Part shown: in pieces, positions 30,303 to 41,184 of the stretch
How the letters are laid out: every line of letters begins with the position of its first letter
Position numbering within the stretch: the stretch's first letter is position 1
Translations under genes and position numbers: made by a program
Notes under the pieces: model-generated
Databases searched by the model: none
Told to the model about the DNA's origin: nothing
Seen by the model: the letters and a program-made list of their open reading frames with translations, nothing else
Assembly (NCBI RefSeq): GCF_900114445.1
Contig: NZ_FOTB01000001.1
Location: 554,937 to 618,936, forward strand
DNA length: 64,000 nucleotides
Direction of reading: 5' to 3'
DNA from: Salinicoccus halodurans
Lineage (GTDB): Bacteria > Bacillota > Bacilli > Staphylococcales > Salinicoccaceae

Positions 30303-31418
30303 ATGGCTGAAAGCATGTATATCCATATCCCGTTCTGCAATCGAATCTGTACCTATTGTGATTTCAACAAAGTGCTGATCGATAATCAGCCGGTGGATGC
30401 TTATGTGGATGCATTGATAAAAGAATTGAAACAGATAGACCCTCAGACTCTGCGGACAATTTTTGTCGGCGGAGGCACACCGACGGCGCTCGATGAAGCG
30501 CAGCTCGAGAAACTTCTCATTGAAATCAATAACAGGTTTACAGTGACCGAAGAATTCAGTTTCGAGGCAAATCCGGACGAGCTCACCATGGCAAAACTCG
30601 ATCTGCTTCACAAATACGGGGTGAACAGGATCAGTCTCGGCGTACAGACTTTCAATAATGAACTTCTGCGAGTACTCGGCCGGTCTCACAACTATGATGA
30701 CATATTCCGGGCGATCAACCATCTCGAAGAAATCGGTCTGACCAATTATTCCATCGATTTGATGTACAACCTCCCGGGTGAAACGATGGCGGATATCGAA
30801 GACAGTCTGAAATATATATCAGAACTGAAACCTAAACATATATCATGGTATTCTCTCATCATTGAACCACATACTGTCTTTTATAACCGGATCAGAAAAG
30901 GACAGATGAAAGTGGATGATGATGAAGCTGAAGGTGAGAAGTACATGCACATCATCAAAGCACTGGATGGACTTGGCTATCCCCAATACGAAATATCCAA
31001 CTTCTCCGCGCCCGAATATGAATCAGAACACAATAAGACATATTGGAAGAATGATGAATACTTTGGTGTCGGAGCGGGAAGCCATGGGTATATCGGCGGC
31101 AGGAGATACTTTAACATCAAGCCGGTCAATCATTATATCCAATCGATGGAGCAGGAGGGAACTGTCGTCAAAGAAACGCTTGAGCTGAAATTGAAGGAGC
31201 AGATGGAAGAGGAAATGTTCCTCCGACTCCGGATGAACCGCGGTGTGGATATTCGCAGATTTGAGGAGAAATACGGAAGAAGCATTGATTCCGTCTATGG
31301 AAAAACGATTGAAGATGAAATATCCAAAGGCAATCTTGAAAGAAGCGGCGGCCATATTTATCTGACAGAGGCCGGAAGGCTTGTGGGCAACAGCGTTTTC
31401 ATCGGTTTTTTAAACTAA
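30303..31418 (+). CDS. hemW: Radical SAM heme chaperone HemW
   Basis: Radical-SAM protein related to coproporphyrinogen dehydrogenase; family members bind heme and hand it to membrane proteins. The cluster motif is CNRICTYCDFNK (Cys about 12, 16 and 19), then FVGGGTPTALDE, the SAM glycines, and a C-terminal HemN-like domain with EEEMFLRLRMNRGVD. 371 residues from ATG 30303, six bases after GGAGTGA; the open frame begins 18 bases earlier. Located between lepA and hrcA as in other Bacilli. Confidence 0.93.
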   Translation: MAESMYIHIPFCNRICTYCDFNKVLIDNQPVDAYVDALIKELKQIDPQTLRTIFVGGGTPTALDEAQLEKLLIEINNRFTVTEEFSFEANPDELTMAKLDLLHKYGVNRISLGVQTFNNELLRVLGRSHNYDDIFRAINHLEEIGLTNYSIDLMYNLPGETMADIEDSLKYISELKPKHISWYSLIIEPHTVFYNRIRKGQMKVDDDEAEGEKYMHIIKALDGLGYPQYEISNFSAPEYESEHNKTYWKNDEYFGVGAGSHGYIGGRRYFNIKPVNHYIQSMEQEGTVVKETLELKLKEQMEEEMFLRLRMNRGVDIRRFEEKYGRSIDSVYGKTIEDEISKGNLERSGGHIYLTEAGRLVGNSVFIGFLN

Positions 31419-31440
31419 TTCAATAATAAAAATCTTATGG

Positions 31441-31457
31441 ATTGACATACTTTGACC
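31441..31457 (-). promoter_or_regulatory. CtsR-type operator overlapping the hrcA promoter
   Basis: Read on the minus strand: GGTCAAA (31451-31457), 3 bases, TGTCAAT (31441-31447). The CtsR consensus is two RGTCAAA heptads three bases apart; 12 of 14 positions agree. It covers the -35 TTGACA. Confidence 0.65.
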
Positions 31458-31470
31458 AATTTGATAAATT
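31442..31470 (+). promoter_or_regulatory. Promoter of the hrcA-grpE-dnaK operon
   Basis: TTGACA (31442-31447), 17 bp, TAAATT (31465-31470), just upstream of the CIRCE element. Confidence 0.65.
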
Positions 31471-31474
31471 AATA

Positions 31475-31501
31475 TTGGCACTTAAGGATATGGAGTGCTA
31501 A
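31475..31501 (+). promoter_or_regulatory. CIRCE element (HrcA operator)
   Basis: TTGGCACTT, 9 bases, GAGTGCTAA. The right arm is a perfect CIRCE half-site; the left differs at two of nine positions from TTAGCACTC. It lies 13 bases before the hrcA ATG. Confidence 0.93.
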
Positions 31502-31514
31502 TGAGGTGATGTCA

Positions 31515-32504
31515 ATGTTAACAGGCAGACAGAAAACCATCCTTTATTCAATTGTAGATGATTTTTTGAATGTGACGATGCCGATTAGCTCTAAACACCT
31601 GATTGACAAGTATAACCTTGACATTTCATCTGCAACTGTAAGGAACGAAATGGCGAAGCTGGAAGCGTATGGTTTTTTAACCAAACCCCATACTTCTGCC
31701 GGCCGCATACCTTCGAGGAAAGCATTGAGGCATTATATTGAAATGCTGACTGATCAATTGAGTGACGAGTATGATGCAAAGGACTCGAAACTCAAATCCC
31801 GTGTTGCTGATGAAATGAAACACAATGAAATGAGTCAGGCGCTTGCTGATTTTTTCAGCGGTATGACAAGTTACCTGACCCAGGTTTCTATGTCTGAGGA
31901 AGATGAACTGGTGAAAGGACTCTACCTGACACCAATAACAACTTCTACTTTACTTGTCATTATCGTCCTTGAATCGGGAGCCATTAAAAAGATTCCGATC
32001 AGAATGAGTGAGGATATCACCATTACGGACCTTGAAAAACTGGGTAATGAATTGAATTCGGCCGTTGTCAATCAGCCACTCAGTAAATTGACGGTTAAGA
32101 TGAGTGACATGACGTCAATTGACCGGATCAATATTCTGAAGGCGGGTATCATCGATGGTATTACAGACGGAATCAATGGACAGAAGCTGATCAGCGGCCG
32201 TTCGGGCTTCAATCATTTGATTCATCAGATAAACAAAGACACAAGCACCCTGCAGTTTCTATATAATGATATGGAATCAGATCAGTTGAATAAACTCATT
32301 GATCTGAATACAATTGACGGTGTTGATGTGTACTTTGGCGATGAACTTAACAGGAATTATGATTCTATATCGGTAATTACCACGAACTTTGACATTTTTG
32401 GTCGAAGGGCAAATCTGATGGTTATCGGTCCCGAAATAATGAGTTACAAAGAAGTCATCAGACTGTTGTACTCATTCAGGAACCAGGAACGTGAAAGGGA
32501 GTGA
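31515..32504 (+). CDS. hrcA: Heat-inducible transcription repressor HrcA
   Basis: Represses its own operon by binding CIRCE, with GroEL assisting folding. The winged-helix domain (residues 1-75: LTGRQKTILYSIVDDF, ISSATVRNEMAKLEAYGFL, HTSAGRIPS) is clear, followed by the GAF-like core. 329 residues from ATG 31515, placed five bases after GAGGTGAT. The stop overlaps the grpE GTG. Confidence 0.95.
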   Translation: MLTGRQKTILYSIVDDFLNVTMPISSKHLIDKYNLDISSATVRNEMAKLEAYGFLTKPHTSAGRIPSRKALRHYIEMLTDQLSDEYDAKDSKLKSRVADEMKHNEMSQALADFFSGMTSYLTQVSMSEEDELVKGLYLTPITTSTLLVIIVLESGAIKKIPIRMSEDITITDLEKLGNELNSAVVNQPLSKLTVKMSDMTSIDRINILKAGIIDGITDGINGQKLISGRSGFNHLIHQINKDTSTLQFLYNDMESDQLNKLIDLNTIDGVDVYFGDELNRNYDSISVITTNFDIFGRRANLMVIGPEIMSYKEVIRLLYSFRNQERERE

Positions 32505-33094
32505 CTGCAGTGGCAGAAAAAGAAAAGAATGAAGAAGTAATCCAGGATGAAAAATTTTCTTCTGATGAAGAGGTGCCTGGCGGCATGGCTGAGACAGAGG
32601 AAGCAGTTGAAGCAACAGAGGAGGATACTCCGGAAGCTGATCCTAAAGATGAAGAAATCGAATCTCTTAAAAAACAGTTGGATGCAGAAGAAAATAAGTA
32701 CTTGAAACTGCTCGCCGAATTCGAAAATTACAAGCGCCGTACAAAACAGGAAATCGACCTGAACAACAAGTATAAAGATCAGAATATCGCAGAGAGTCTG
32801 CTGCCGATAATTGACAACCTTGAAAGAGCGCTTAAAATCGAAGGTGAAACAGAAGCTTTCAACTCTCTGTCGAAAGGTGTGGAGATGGTCTATAATGACA
32901 TGGTCAACACACTGATGAACCATGATATCCATGAAATCAAATCGACAGGCGAAGTTTTCGACCCCAACTATCACCAGGCTGTAATGACGGAACCCACCGA
33001 CGGTGAACCGGGAATCATCATTGAAGAGTTCCAAAAAGGGTATACACTGAAAGATCGGGTTATCCGTGCAAGCATGGTTAAAGTGAGTGAATAA
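32501..33094 (+). CDS. grpE: Nucleotide exchange factor GrpE
   Basis: Speeds ADP release from DnaK. An acidic disordered front (residues 1-55) precedes the long dimerising coiled coil (LKKQLDAEENKYLKLLAEFE) and the beta-wing domain (FDPNYHQAVMTEP, KDRVIRASMVKVSE). 197 residues; GTG 32501 overlaps the hrcA stop as GTGA. Confidence 0.95.
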   Translation: MTAVAEKEKNEEVIQDEKFSSDEEVPGGMAETEEAVEATEEDTPEADPKDEEIESLKKQLDAEENKYLKLLAEFENYKRRTKQEIDLNNKYKDQNIAESLLPIIDNLERALKIEGETEAFNSLSKGVEMVYNDMVNTLMNHDIHEIKSTGEVFDPNYHQAVMTEPTDGEPGIIIEEFQKGYTLKDRVIRASMVKVSE

Positions 33095-33128
33095 TTTTAA
33101 TTCATATAATTAATTGAACTAGTAATAG

Positions 33129-34988
<1,860 letters not shown>

Positions 34989-35014
34989 TATATGATATTG
35001 AATGATGATTGAAG

Positions 35015-35050
35015 AAAGTCAAAGCCAACAGCATTGGCTTTGACTTTTTT
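35015..35050 (+). terminator. Intergenic terminator between dnaK and dnaJ
   Basis: AAAGTCAAAGCCAA (35015-35028), 5-nt loop, TTGGCTTTGACTTT running into six Ts. Probably lowers dnaJ relative to dnaK. Confidence 0.85.
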
Positions 35051-35083
35051 AAATGATATAGTAAATAAGTTGGAGGCGATCAA

Positions 35084-36211
35084 ATGGCGAAAAGAGACTA
35101 TTATGATGTACTTGGAGTGGATAAGAATGCCTCTAAAGATGAGATTAAAAAAGCATATCGGAAACTCTCCAAAAAATATCATCCGGATATAAATAAAGAA
35201 GATGGCGCAGACCAGAAGTTTAAAGAAGTGTCTGAAGCCTATGAAGCATTGAGTGATGACAATAAGCGCGCGCAATATGACCGTTTTGGACACGAAGGCA
35301 TGAATCAGCAGTTCGGCGGTGGAGGCGGTGGATTCTCCGGTTCCGGCGGCTTTGGCGGTTTTGAAGATATATTCAGTTCTTTCTTCGGAGGCGGCGGGAG
35401 AATGGACCCGAATGCACCAAGAAAAGGTGACGATCTTCAATATACGATGACAGTTACTTTTGATGAAGCGGTATTCGGTGTAACGAAAACAATCACAATC
35501 AAAAAAGAAGTCACCTGTGAAACCTGTGATGGGAATGGTGCAAAACCGGGCACATCCAAAACAACATGTAAAATGTGTTCAGGTGCAGGCCGTGTAGCTG
35601 TGGAGCAGAACACACCATTCGGCAGAATCCAGACGGAACGCACTTGTCCGACATGTAACGGTACCGGTGAAGAAATCGAAGACCCATGTGACAATTGTAA
35701 AGGTGCAGGTACTGTAACCAAAGATGTCAAAATCGAAGTGACAGTGCCAGAAGGTGTGGATAATGGCCAGCAGATCCGTCTGCAGGGCAAAGGTGAGCCT
35801 GGCGTAAACGGCGGGCCGGCCGGAGACCTGTATATCGTGTTTCGTGTTAAGCCGGATACAAGATTTACACGTGACGGAGATGATATTCATTATGAACTGC
35901 CAATTTCATTTGCACAGGCAGCACTCGGCGATGAAATAAAAGTGCCGACAATCCATGCTGAAGTGGTCCTTACGATCCCATCCGGCACACAGTCCGGGAA
36001 ACGTTTCCGCTTGAAGGAAAAAGGCGTTAAAAATGTTCACGGGTATGGCTACGGTGACCAGTTTGTTACAATCAAAGTCGTAACGCCTACCAAGCTCTCA
36101 GATAAGGAAGTGGATATTTTCAGACAACTGGCAGAGCACGGTGGAGAAGAAATCAATGAACAGAATGAAAATTTCTTCGATAAAACAAGACGCTTTTTTA
36201 AGGGTGACTAA
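35084..36211 (+). CDS. dnaJ: Hsp40 co-chaperone DnaJ
   Basis: Delivers substrates to DnaK and stimulates its ATPase. J domain residues 1-70 with the HPD triad in KYHPDINK; Gly/Phe-rich linker (residues 76-105); four zinc-binding CxxCxGxG-type repeats ([32 protein letters not shown]); C-terminal peptide-binding domains. 375 residues. prmA starts three bases after the stop. Confidence 0.97.
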   Translation: MAKRDYYDVLGVDKNASKDEIKKAYRKLSKKYHPDINKEDGADQKFKEVSEAYEALSDDNKRAQYDRFGHEGMNQQFGGGGGGFSGSGGFGGFEDIFSSFFGGGGRMDPNAPRKGDDLQYTMTVTFDEAVFGVTKTITIKKEVTCETCDGNGAKPGTSKTTCKMCSGAGRVAVEQNTPFGRIQTERTCPTCNGTGEEIEDPCDNCKGAGTVTKDVKIEVTVPEGVDNGQQIRLQGKGEPGVNGGPAGDLYIVFRVKPDTRFTRDGDDIHYELPISFAQAALGDEIKVPTIHAEVVLTIPSGTQSGKRFRLKEKGVKNVHGYGYGDQFVTIKVVTPTKLSDKEVDIFRQLAEHGGEEINEQNENFFDKTRRFFKGD

Positions 36212-36213
36212 TT

Positions 36214-37146
36214 ATGAAATGGCATGAAGTTTCAATTAGCACGGCCAAAAATAACGAAGATGCTTTTTCTTCATTCCTGAATGAAATTTCCAAAGGGATA
36301 TCAGTTGAACATTCCCTGGAGTTATTAAAAGAGAATGTAGAGGATTTCGATGACAAATACCGCCTTGATCCATCATTGCTGCCGGAACGTGATATCCGTA
36401 TCCTTGTTTATTTCGATGAGACGGAAGACATTGAAGAGAAGATGGCACGCATTGATTCTTTCATAACCGGTTCTGAATTGGACCGTAAAGAGGACATCCT
36501 GGTTGAAAGAAAAATGATTGACGAAGAGGACTGGGAAAATGAGTGGAAGAAATATTTTCACAGCTTCAGAGTCTCAGAAAACTTTGTCATCGTCCCCTCC
36601 TGGGAAATTGAGGATTATGAATTCAAAAAGGATGACAAACTGATAAAACTGGACCCCGGCATGGCGTTCGGTACAGGGGACCATCCGACAACGAGCATGT
36701 GTCTGAAGTTTATCGAACGTATTGTTGAGCCAAAACACAAAATCATTGATGTGGGGACAGGTTCAGGCATTTTGACAATCGGTGCCCATCTAATGGGTGC
36801 AAGAAATCTGAAAGCCACGGATATAGATGAGTTATCTTTAAAAGTTGCCAGGGAAAACTTTGAATTGAATGAATGTGCATCTGATGTGTCAGTTGAAACA
36901 GGGGACCTCCTCACTACTGAAGACGATCAGTATGATATAGTGATTGCGAATATTCTGGCCCACATTATTGACCGAATGATTGATGATGCTTTCGAGACGT
37001 TGAAATTTGGCGGAGTCTTCATTGCTTCCGGTATTATTACTAAACGCCGTGATGATATTATCAAGCATATGGAAAAAACAGGATTCGACATTGTCGAAGT
37101 GCTTGAAGATAACGGCTGGGTAAGTATCATGGCTAAAAAGGCGTGA
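36214..37146 (+). CDS. prmA: Ribosomal protein L11 methyltransferase
   Basis: Methylates ribosomal protein uL11. The N-terminal substrate-recognition domain spans residues 1-100; the SAM site is MAFGTGDHPTTSMC and IDVGTGSGILTIGA; the catalytic-domain motif VIANILAHII follows. 310 residues. Lies between dnaJ and rsmE, its constant place in Firmicutes. Confidence 0.95.
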   Translation: MKWHEVSISTAKNNEDAFSSFLNEISKGISVEHSLELLKENVEDFDDKYRLDPSLLPERDIRILVYFDETEDIEEKMARIDSFITGSELDRKEDILVERKMIDEEDWENEWKKYFHSFRVSENFVIVPSWEIEDYEFKKDDKLIKLDPGMAFGTGDHPTTSMCLKFIERIVEPKHKIIDVGTGSGILTIGAHLMGARNLKATDIDELSLKVARENFELNECASDVSVETGDLLTTEDDQYDIVIANILAHIIDRMIDDAFETLKFGGVFIASGIITKRRDDIIKHMEKTGFDIVEVLEDNGWVSIMAKKA

Positions 37147-37150
37147 TGAT

Positions 37151-37888
37151 ATGCAAAGGTATTTTACTGAAGAACGACTTATTGCAGGTGAAGTATACGC
37201 CTCAGAATCGGATACACATCACATGAAGAATGTCATGCGGTTCCGTGAGGGACAGGCATTTCATATGGTGGACAGTACGCGCACAGCATTTCTTTGTGAA
37301 GTAGTGGATGTCGATGATTCGGTTCATTTCAAAGTGATGTCGAAAATAGATGAATCTCCGGAACTCCCTGTGGAAACAACTATTTTCTGCCCGTTGCTGA
37401 AGGGTGAGAAATTTGAATGGATGATTCAAAAATCAACGGAGCTCGGTGCATTCGATTTTAATATTTTTGATGCTGAGCGAAGTGTGGTCAAACTCGATGA
37501 GAAAAAACGGTTAAAGCGTCTGACACGCTATGAAAAAGTGATTAAAGAAGCGGGAGAGCAAAGCCGCCGTAATCAAATCCCGGAAATTCATTTTACAGGC
37601 ACTTTAAAAGATCTGGATTTCGATGCATTCGATGCTGTGCTTTTTGCATATGAGGGCAACGTCAATAACCCCGCAAAAAGCATGAACCAGGTACTGGAAT
37701 CATTAAAACCTGATAGCAGAATCGCTTTTGTATTCGGCCCGGAAGGCGGCTTCAGTGATGATGAAGCCGCTCTGATGGAACAATATCATTCGGTCCGCCT
37801 GGGCGCACGTATTCTTCGTGCTGAAACTGCGCCGTTATATGCATTGTCAGCGATAAGCTATAAATTTGAACAGCCCGCATCTCATTGA
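37151..37888 (+). CDS. rsmE: 16S rRNA m3U1498 methyltransferase
   Basis: SPOUT-class enzyme methylating U1498 of 16S rRNA. An N-terminal PUA-like domain is followed by the knot: LLKGEKFEWMIQKSTELGA, EAGEQSRRNQIPEI and the SAM loop FVFGPEGGFSDDE. 245 residues; begins four bases after prmA. Confidence 0.95.
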   Translation: MQRYFTEERLIAGEVYASESDTHHMKNVMRFREGQAFHMVDSTRTAFLCEVVDVDDSVHFKVMSKIDESPELPVETTIFCPLLKGEKFEWMIQKSTELGAFDFNIFDAERSVVKLDEKKRLKRLTRYEKVIKEAGEQSRRNQIPEIHFTGTLKDLDFDAFDAVLFAYEGNVNNPAKSMNQVLESLKPDSRIAFVFGPEGGFSDDEAALMEQYHSVRLGARILRAETAPLYALSAISYKFEQPASH

Positions 37889-37904
37889 AGAATGATGCGG
37901 GCTG
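37871..37904 (+). terminator. Hairpin at the rsmE 3' end
   Basis: CAGCCCGCAT... pairs with ...ATGCGGGCTG across a GAAG loop, one base bulged. No T tract follows, so it may stabilise mRNA or need Rho rather than act as an intrinsic terminator. Confidence 0.5.
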
Positions 37905-37959
37905 TGCTATTATGTTCAGAAGATGAAATCATCAAATACATTAGGAAAGATCTGATTAT

Positions 37960-39312
37960 ATGAATGAAAAAACGATCGCATTTCACACTCTCGGGTGTAA
38001 AGTGAATCATTATGAAACAGAAGCAATGTGGCAGGTTTTCAAGGATGATGGATACAGCCGTGTTGATTTTGATCAGAATGCGGATGTTTTTGTGATCAAT
38101 ACATGTACAGTGACCAACACAGGGGATAAAAAAAGCAGACAGGTCATAAGGCGCGCAATCAGAAAGAATCCGGATGCAGTTGTCTGTGTAACCGGCTGTT
38201 ATGCACAGACTGCGCCGAAAGATATTATGGATATACCGGGTGTCGATATCATAATTGGTACCGAAGATCGTGATAAACTCCTCGGCTATGTAGATCAATA
38301 TCATAAAGAAAGACAACCGATCAATGGTGTCAAAAACATCATGAAGAAGCGTACATACGAAGAGATGGATGTGCCTTATTTCACAGATCGCACGCGAGCA
38401 ACGCTTAAAATCCAGGAAGGGTGTAATAACTTCTGTACATTCTGTATCATTCCATGGGCACGCGGTCTGATGCGCTCCCGTGATCCTGAGAAAGTTGTTG
38501 AGCAGGCTGCTCAGCTGGTGGATCAGGGATATAAGGAAATTGTCCTGACTGGCATCCATACCGGCGGCTATGGTGAAGATCTCAAGGATTACAATCTTGC
38601 GCAGCTGCTCCGTGATCTTGAAGAAGTCGATGGTCTGAACCGTCTCAGAATCTCAAGTATAGAAGCAAGCCAGCTGACGGATGAAGTCATTGATGTCATC
38701 AATGACTCAAACAAAATTGTGCGCCATCTTCATATTCCAATCCAATCGGGCAGTGATACGGTATTAAAACGCATGCGCAGAAAATATACGATGGAATTTT
38801 TCGAATCCCGCATCATCAAACTTAAGAAAATCATGCCGAATGTAGCGATTACAAGTGATGTGATTGTAGGATTCCCGGGTGAAACAGAAGAAGAATTCAT
38901 GGAAACATATGACTTTATCAACAAACATCATTTCTCAGAATTGCATGTATTCCCTTATTCCATCCGTACAGGCACGCCGGCAGCAAGAATGACGGATCAG
39001 GTTGATGAAACGGTCAAAAGTGAACGTGTACACCGTCTGATTGAGCTGTCAGACTCACTCGCTCAGGAATATGCGAATTTATTCAAAGATGATGTCCTCG
39101 AAATTATTCCGGAAGAAGAAAAAGACGGTAAACTCATTGGCCATTCCGACAACTACCTGAAAGTGGAAGTTGAAGGAGACGCCTCACTGACAGGTGAGCT
39201 TGTAAAAGTCAAAATAACAGAGCCGGGTTACCCGGTGAGTAAAGGTGAAGTTGTCAAAGTGCTTGAAAAACCGATGGTTAAAGCATACGCCTATCTCGAA
39301 CGTACAATCTGA
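37960..39312 (+). CDS. mtaB: tRNA t6A37 methylthiotransferase
   Basis: Radical-SAM enzyme adding a methylthio group to t6A37 of ANN-decoding tRNAs. The N-terminal cluster cysteines are in TLGCKVN, NTCTVTN and VTGCYAQ; the radical-SAM cluster is CNNFCTFCIIPWARG (about residue 155); a TRAM domain closes the protein. 450 residues, same position as B. subtilis yqeV. Confidence 0.94.
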   Translation: MNEKTIAFHTLGCKVNHYETEAMWQVFKDDGYSRVDFDQNADVFVINTCTVTNTGDKKSRQVIRRAIRKNPDAVVCVTGCYAQTAPKDIMDIPGVDIIIGTEDRDKLLGYVDQYHKERQPINGVKNIMKKRTYEEMDVPYFTDRTRATLKIQEGCNNFCTFCIIPWARGLMRSRDPEKVVEQAAQLVDQGYKEIVLTGIHTGGYGEDLKDYNLAQLLRDLEEVDGLNRLRISSIEASQLTDEVIDVINDSNKIVRHLHIPIQSGSDTVLKRMRRKYTMEFFESRIIKLKKIMPNVAITSDVIVGFPGETEEEFMETYDFINKHHFSELHVFPYSIRTGTPAARMTDQVDETVKSERVHRLIELSDSLAQEYANLFKDDVLEIIPEEEKDGKLIGHSDNYLKVEVEGDASLTGELVKVKITEPGYPVSKGEVVKVLEKPMVKAYAYLERTI

Positions 39313-39393
39313 TGAACGTGGAGCCATTTTACTGTATAATTTTATGAGAAAGCCTTGTGAAGGCTTCAGTTATGAAATCGGAGGAAAACAGAT

Positions 39394-40059
39394 ATGGAAC
39401 TATCCAAATATATCGATCACACACTATTAAAGCCGGAAACGACTCAGGACCAGATTTTCGAGCTTTGCAAAGAAGCGATGGAGCATGATTTCTGCAGTGT
39501 CTGCATCAGTCCTGCCTGGGTATCGACGGCTAAGGAGATTCTAAAGGACAGTGACGTTAAAGTATGTACAGTCATCGGCTTCCCGAGCGGTGCCGTAACA
39601 TCGGAAGTAAAAGCATTTGAGACGATGAATGCTATACAGAACGGTGCTGACGAAGTGGATATGGTCATCAATATCGGTGCACTTAAATCAGGCAATGAAG
39701 ATTACGTATTCAATGATATCAAAGCTGTATGCGATGCTGCGGGGCAGGAGGTTCTTGTCAAAGTAATCATTGAAACTGCACTGCTTGACAGCGATGAAAT
39801 CGTCAAAGCATGTGAGATCAGTAAAAAGTGCGGGGCTGATTTTGTCAAGACATCCACCGGTTTCAACGGCGGTGGTGCCACAGTTGAAGATGTGACTCTC
39901 ATGAGACTTACTGTCGGTGAAGAAATGGGTGTCAAAGCAAGCGGTGGAGTAAGGTCATTTGAGGATGCGAAAATGATGATTGAAAGTGGAGCCACCCGTA
40001 TTGGAGCATCCAGCGGAATCGCCATAGTACAAGGCGGAGTAAGTGAGAGCGACTATTAA
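39394..40059 (+). CDS. deoC: Deoxyribose-phosphate aldolase
   Basis: Splits deoxyribose 5-phosphate into glyceraldehyde 3-phosphate and acetaldehyde for nucleoside catabolism. The Schiff-base lysine is in DFVKTSTGF (about residue 150), with TVIGFPSG and a second lysine in [13 protein letters not shown]. 221 residues. CGGAGG precedes the ATG. It sits alone between mtaB and rpsU, away from other deo genes; a TATAAT at 39335-39340 may be its own -10. Confidence 0.95.
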   Translation: MELSKYIDHTLLKPETTQDQIFELCKEAMEHDFCSVCISPAWVSTAKEILKDSDVKVCTVIGFPSGAVTSEVKAFETMNAIQNGADEVDMVINIGALKSGNEDYVFNDIKAVCDAAGQEVLVKVIIETALLDSDEIVKACEISKKCGADFVKTSTGFNGGGATVEDVTLMRLTVGEEMGVKASGGVRSFEDAKMMIESGATRIGASSGIAIVQGGVSESDY

Positions 40060-40066
40060 TTTTCGG

Positions 40067-40095
40067 TTGACCAGTTTTTGTCATTGTATTATAAT
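40067..40095 (+). promoter_or_regulatory. Promoter of rpsU
   Basis: TTGACC (40067-40072), 17 bp, TATAAT (40090-40095). A second TATAAT at 40110-40115 may be a weaker tandem start. Confidence 0.85.
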
Positions 40096-40164
40096 GTGTG
40101 AGTACATAGTATAATACTGTGTAAACCAGATAGGCTTTTTGTTTATTCGGAGGGAGGGAAAACC

Positions 40165-40341
40165 ATGTCTAAAACAGTTGTTAAAAAGAACGAACCAATT
40201 GAAGACGCGTTGCGCCGTTTCAAGCGTACAGTTTCAAAAAGCGGTACAATCCAGGAAGCTCGTAAAAGAGAATTTTACGAAAAACCAAGTGTAAAACGCA
40301 AAAAGAAATCTGAAGCTGCCCGTAAGCGCAAATTCAAGTAA
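40165..40341 (+). CDS. rpsU: 30S ribosomal protein bS21
   Basis: 58 residues: [20 protein letters not shown] and a very basic tail ending [15 protein letters not shown]. It binds near the 3' end of 16S rRNA and affects initiation. GGAGGGAGGG precedes the ATG. It is monocistronic here, bounded by its own promoter and a strong terminator; in B. subtilis yqeY follows it directly, but not here. Confidence 0.96.
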   Translation: MSKTVVKKNEPIEDALRRFKRTVSKSGTIQEARKREFYEKPSVKRKKKSEAARKRKFK

Positions 40342-40371
40342 TCCGGCTCCCTCGGATAAATCATTATACAG

Positions 40372-40406
40372 AAGACAACATAATATATTATGTTGTCTTT
40401 TTTTTT
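40372..40406 (+). terminator. Terminator of rpsU
   Basis: Perfect palindrome AAGACAACATAATA/TATTATGTTGTCTT (40372-40399) followed by a run of Ts. Confidence 0.9.
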
Positions 40407-40464
40407 GTAATATTTTAATTAATCGCGTTATTGATGTATAATGAAAGTAATGGAGGGGATTCTA

Positions 40465-41160
40465 ATGGCGGTTATTCCAACATTCATACATACATTTCAA
40501 TTCGGAAGTATTCTCGCTGATTTCAGAGATGTAGTAACCATGCCATGGGTTGCCTTTATTTTACTAGCAATTTTCTTCCTGGGCCTCATCTACCAGTTGT
40601 TTTCGGAGCATGTCAGCAGTATTGGGTTATTGTCAATTCTGTCAATCATCGTCTTCTACTCTGGCCACCTGCTGATCAGTGACTACAGCGGAATTTCACT
40701 TGTACTGTTTATCATCGGAACCATCTTCATCATTGTGGAATTTTTTATCATCGGTGCAATTTTGGGTATCATTGGCAGCATCATGCTCCTCATCAGTATT
40801 CTGCTGGTGGGGAATAATGTGGCTCTTTTCAGTCTTTTTCTACTGGCCATCATTATATTAGCAATCATAGAGTGGGTGATATTAGTGAAATTTAAAAAGA
40901 GGAAAATTCCATTTCTCAACAAGTTTATACTTACTGACGCAACGGATGCTGAATCAGGATATACTTCATTCGATGATCGTTCCTACCTTGTCGGTGAACA
41001 GGCTGAGACAGCAACGGCTCTGAGACCGTCCGGTATTATTCGTTACGGTGATGAGCGTATTGATGCTGTGGCAGAAGGTGCATTCATTGAAAGCGGCAAT
41101 ATTGTGAAGATCATACATGTAGAAGGCACCCGAGTAGTTGTACGTCCGCTGGAAGATTAA
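40465..41160 (+). CDS. NfeD-family membrane protein, short form
   Basis: Partner of flotillin-like proteins. From ATG 40465 (GGAGGGG six bases upstream; open frame extends 8 codons further) it encodes 231 residues: about four to five membrane helices to residue 150, then a soluble OB-fold domain (SGIIRYGDERIDAVAEG, KIIHVEGTRVVVRPLED). It lacks the ClpP-like protease domain of the long NfeD (B. subtilis YqeZ), so it is a scaffold rather than a protease. It directly precedes floA. Confidence 0.88.
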   Translation: MAVIPTFIHTFQFGSILADFRDVVTMPWVAFILLAIFFLGLIYQLFSEHVSSIGLLSILSIIVFYSGHLLISDYSGISLVLFIIGTIFIIVEFFIIGAILGIIGSIMLLISILLVGNNVALFSLFLLAIIILAIIEWVILVKFKKRKIPFLNKFILTDATDAESGYTSFDDRSYLVGEQAETATALRPSGIIRYGDERIDAVAEGAFIESGNIVKIIHVEGTRVVVRPLED

Positions 41161-41184
41161 AACCAAATCAAAGGAGAGTTAAGC

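Noticed and set aside
37871-37904. Considered as an intrinsic terminator with full confidence
   Set aside because: The stem is strong but no T tract follows on either strand, so it is reported only as a hairpin with modest confidence.
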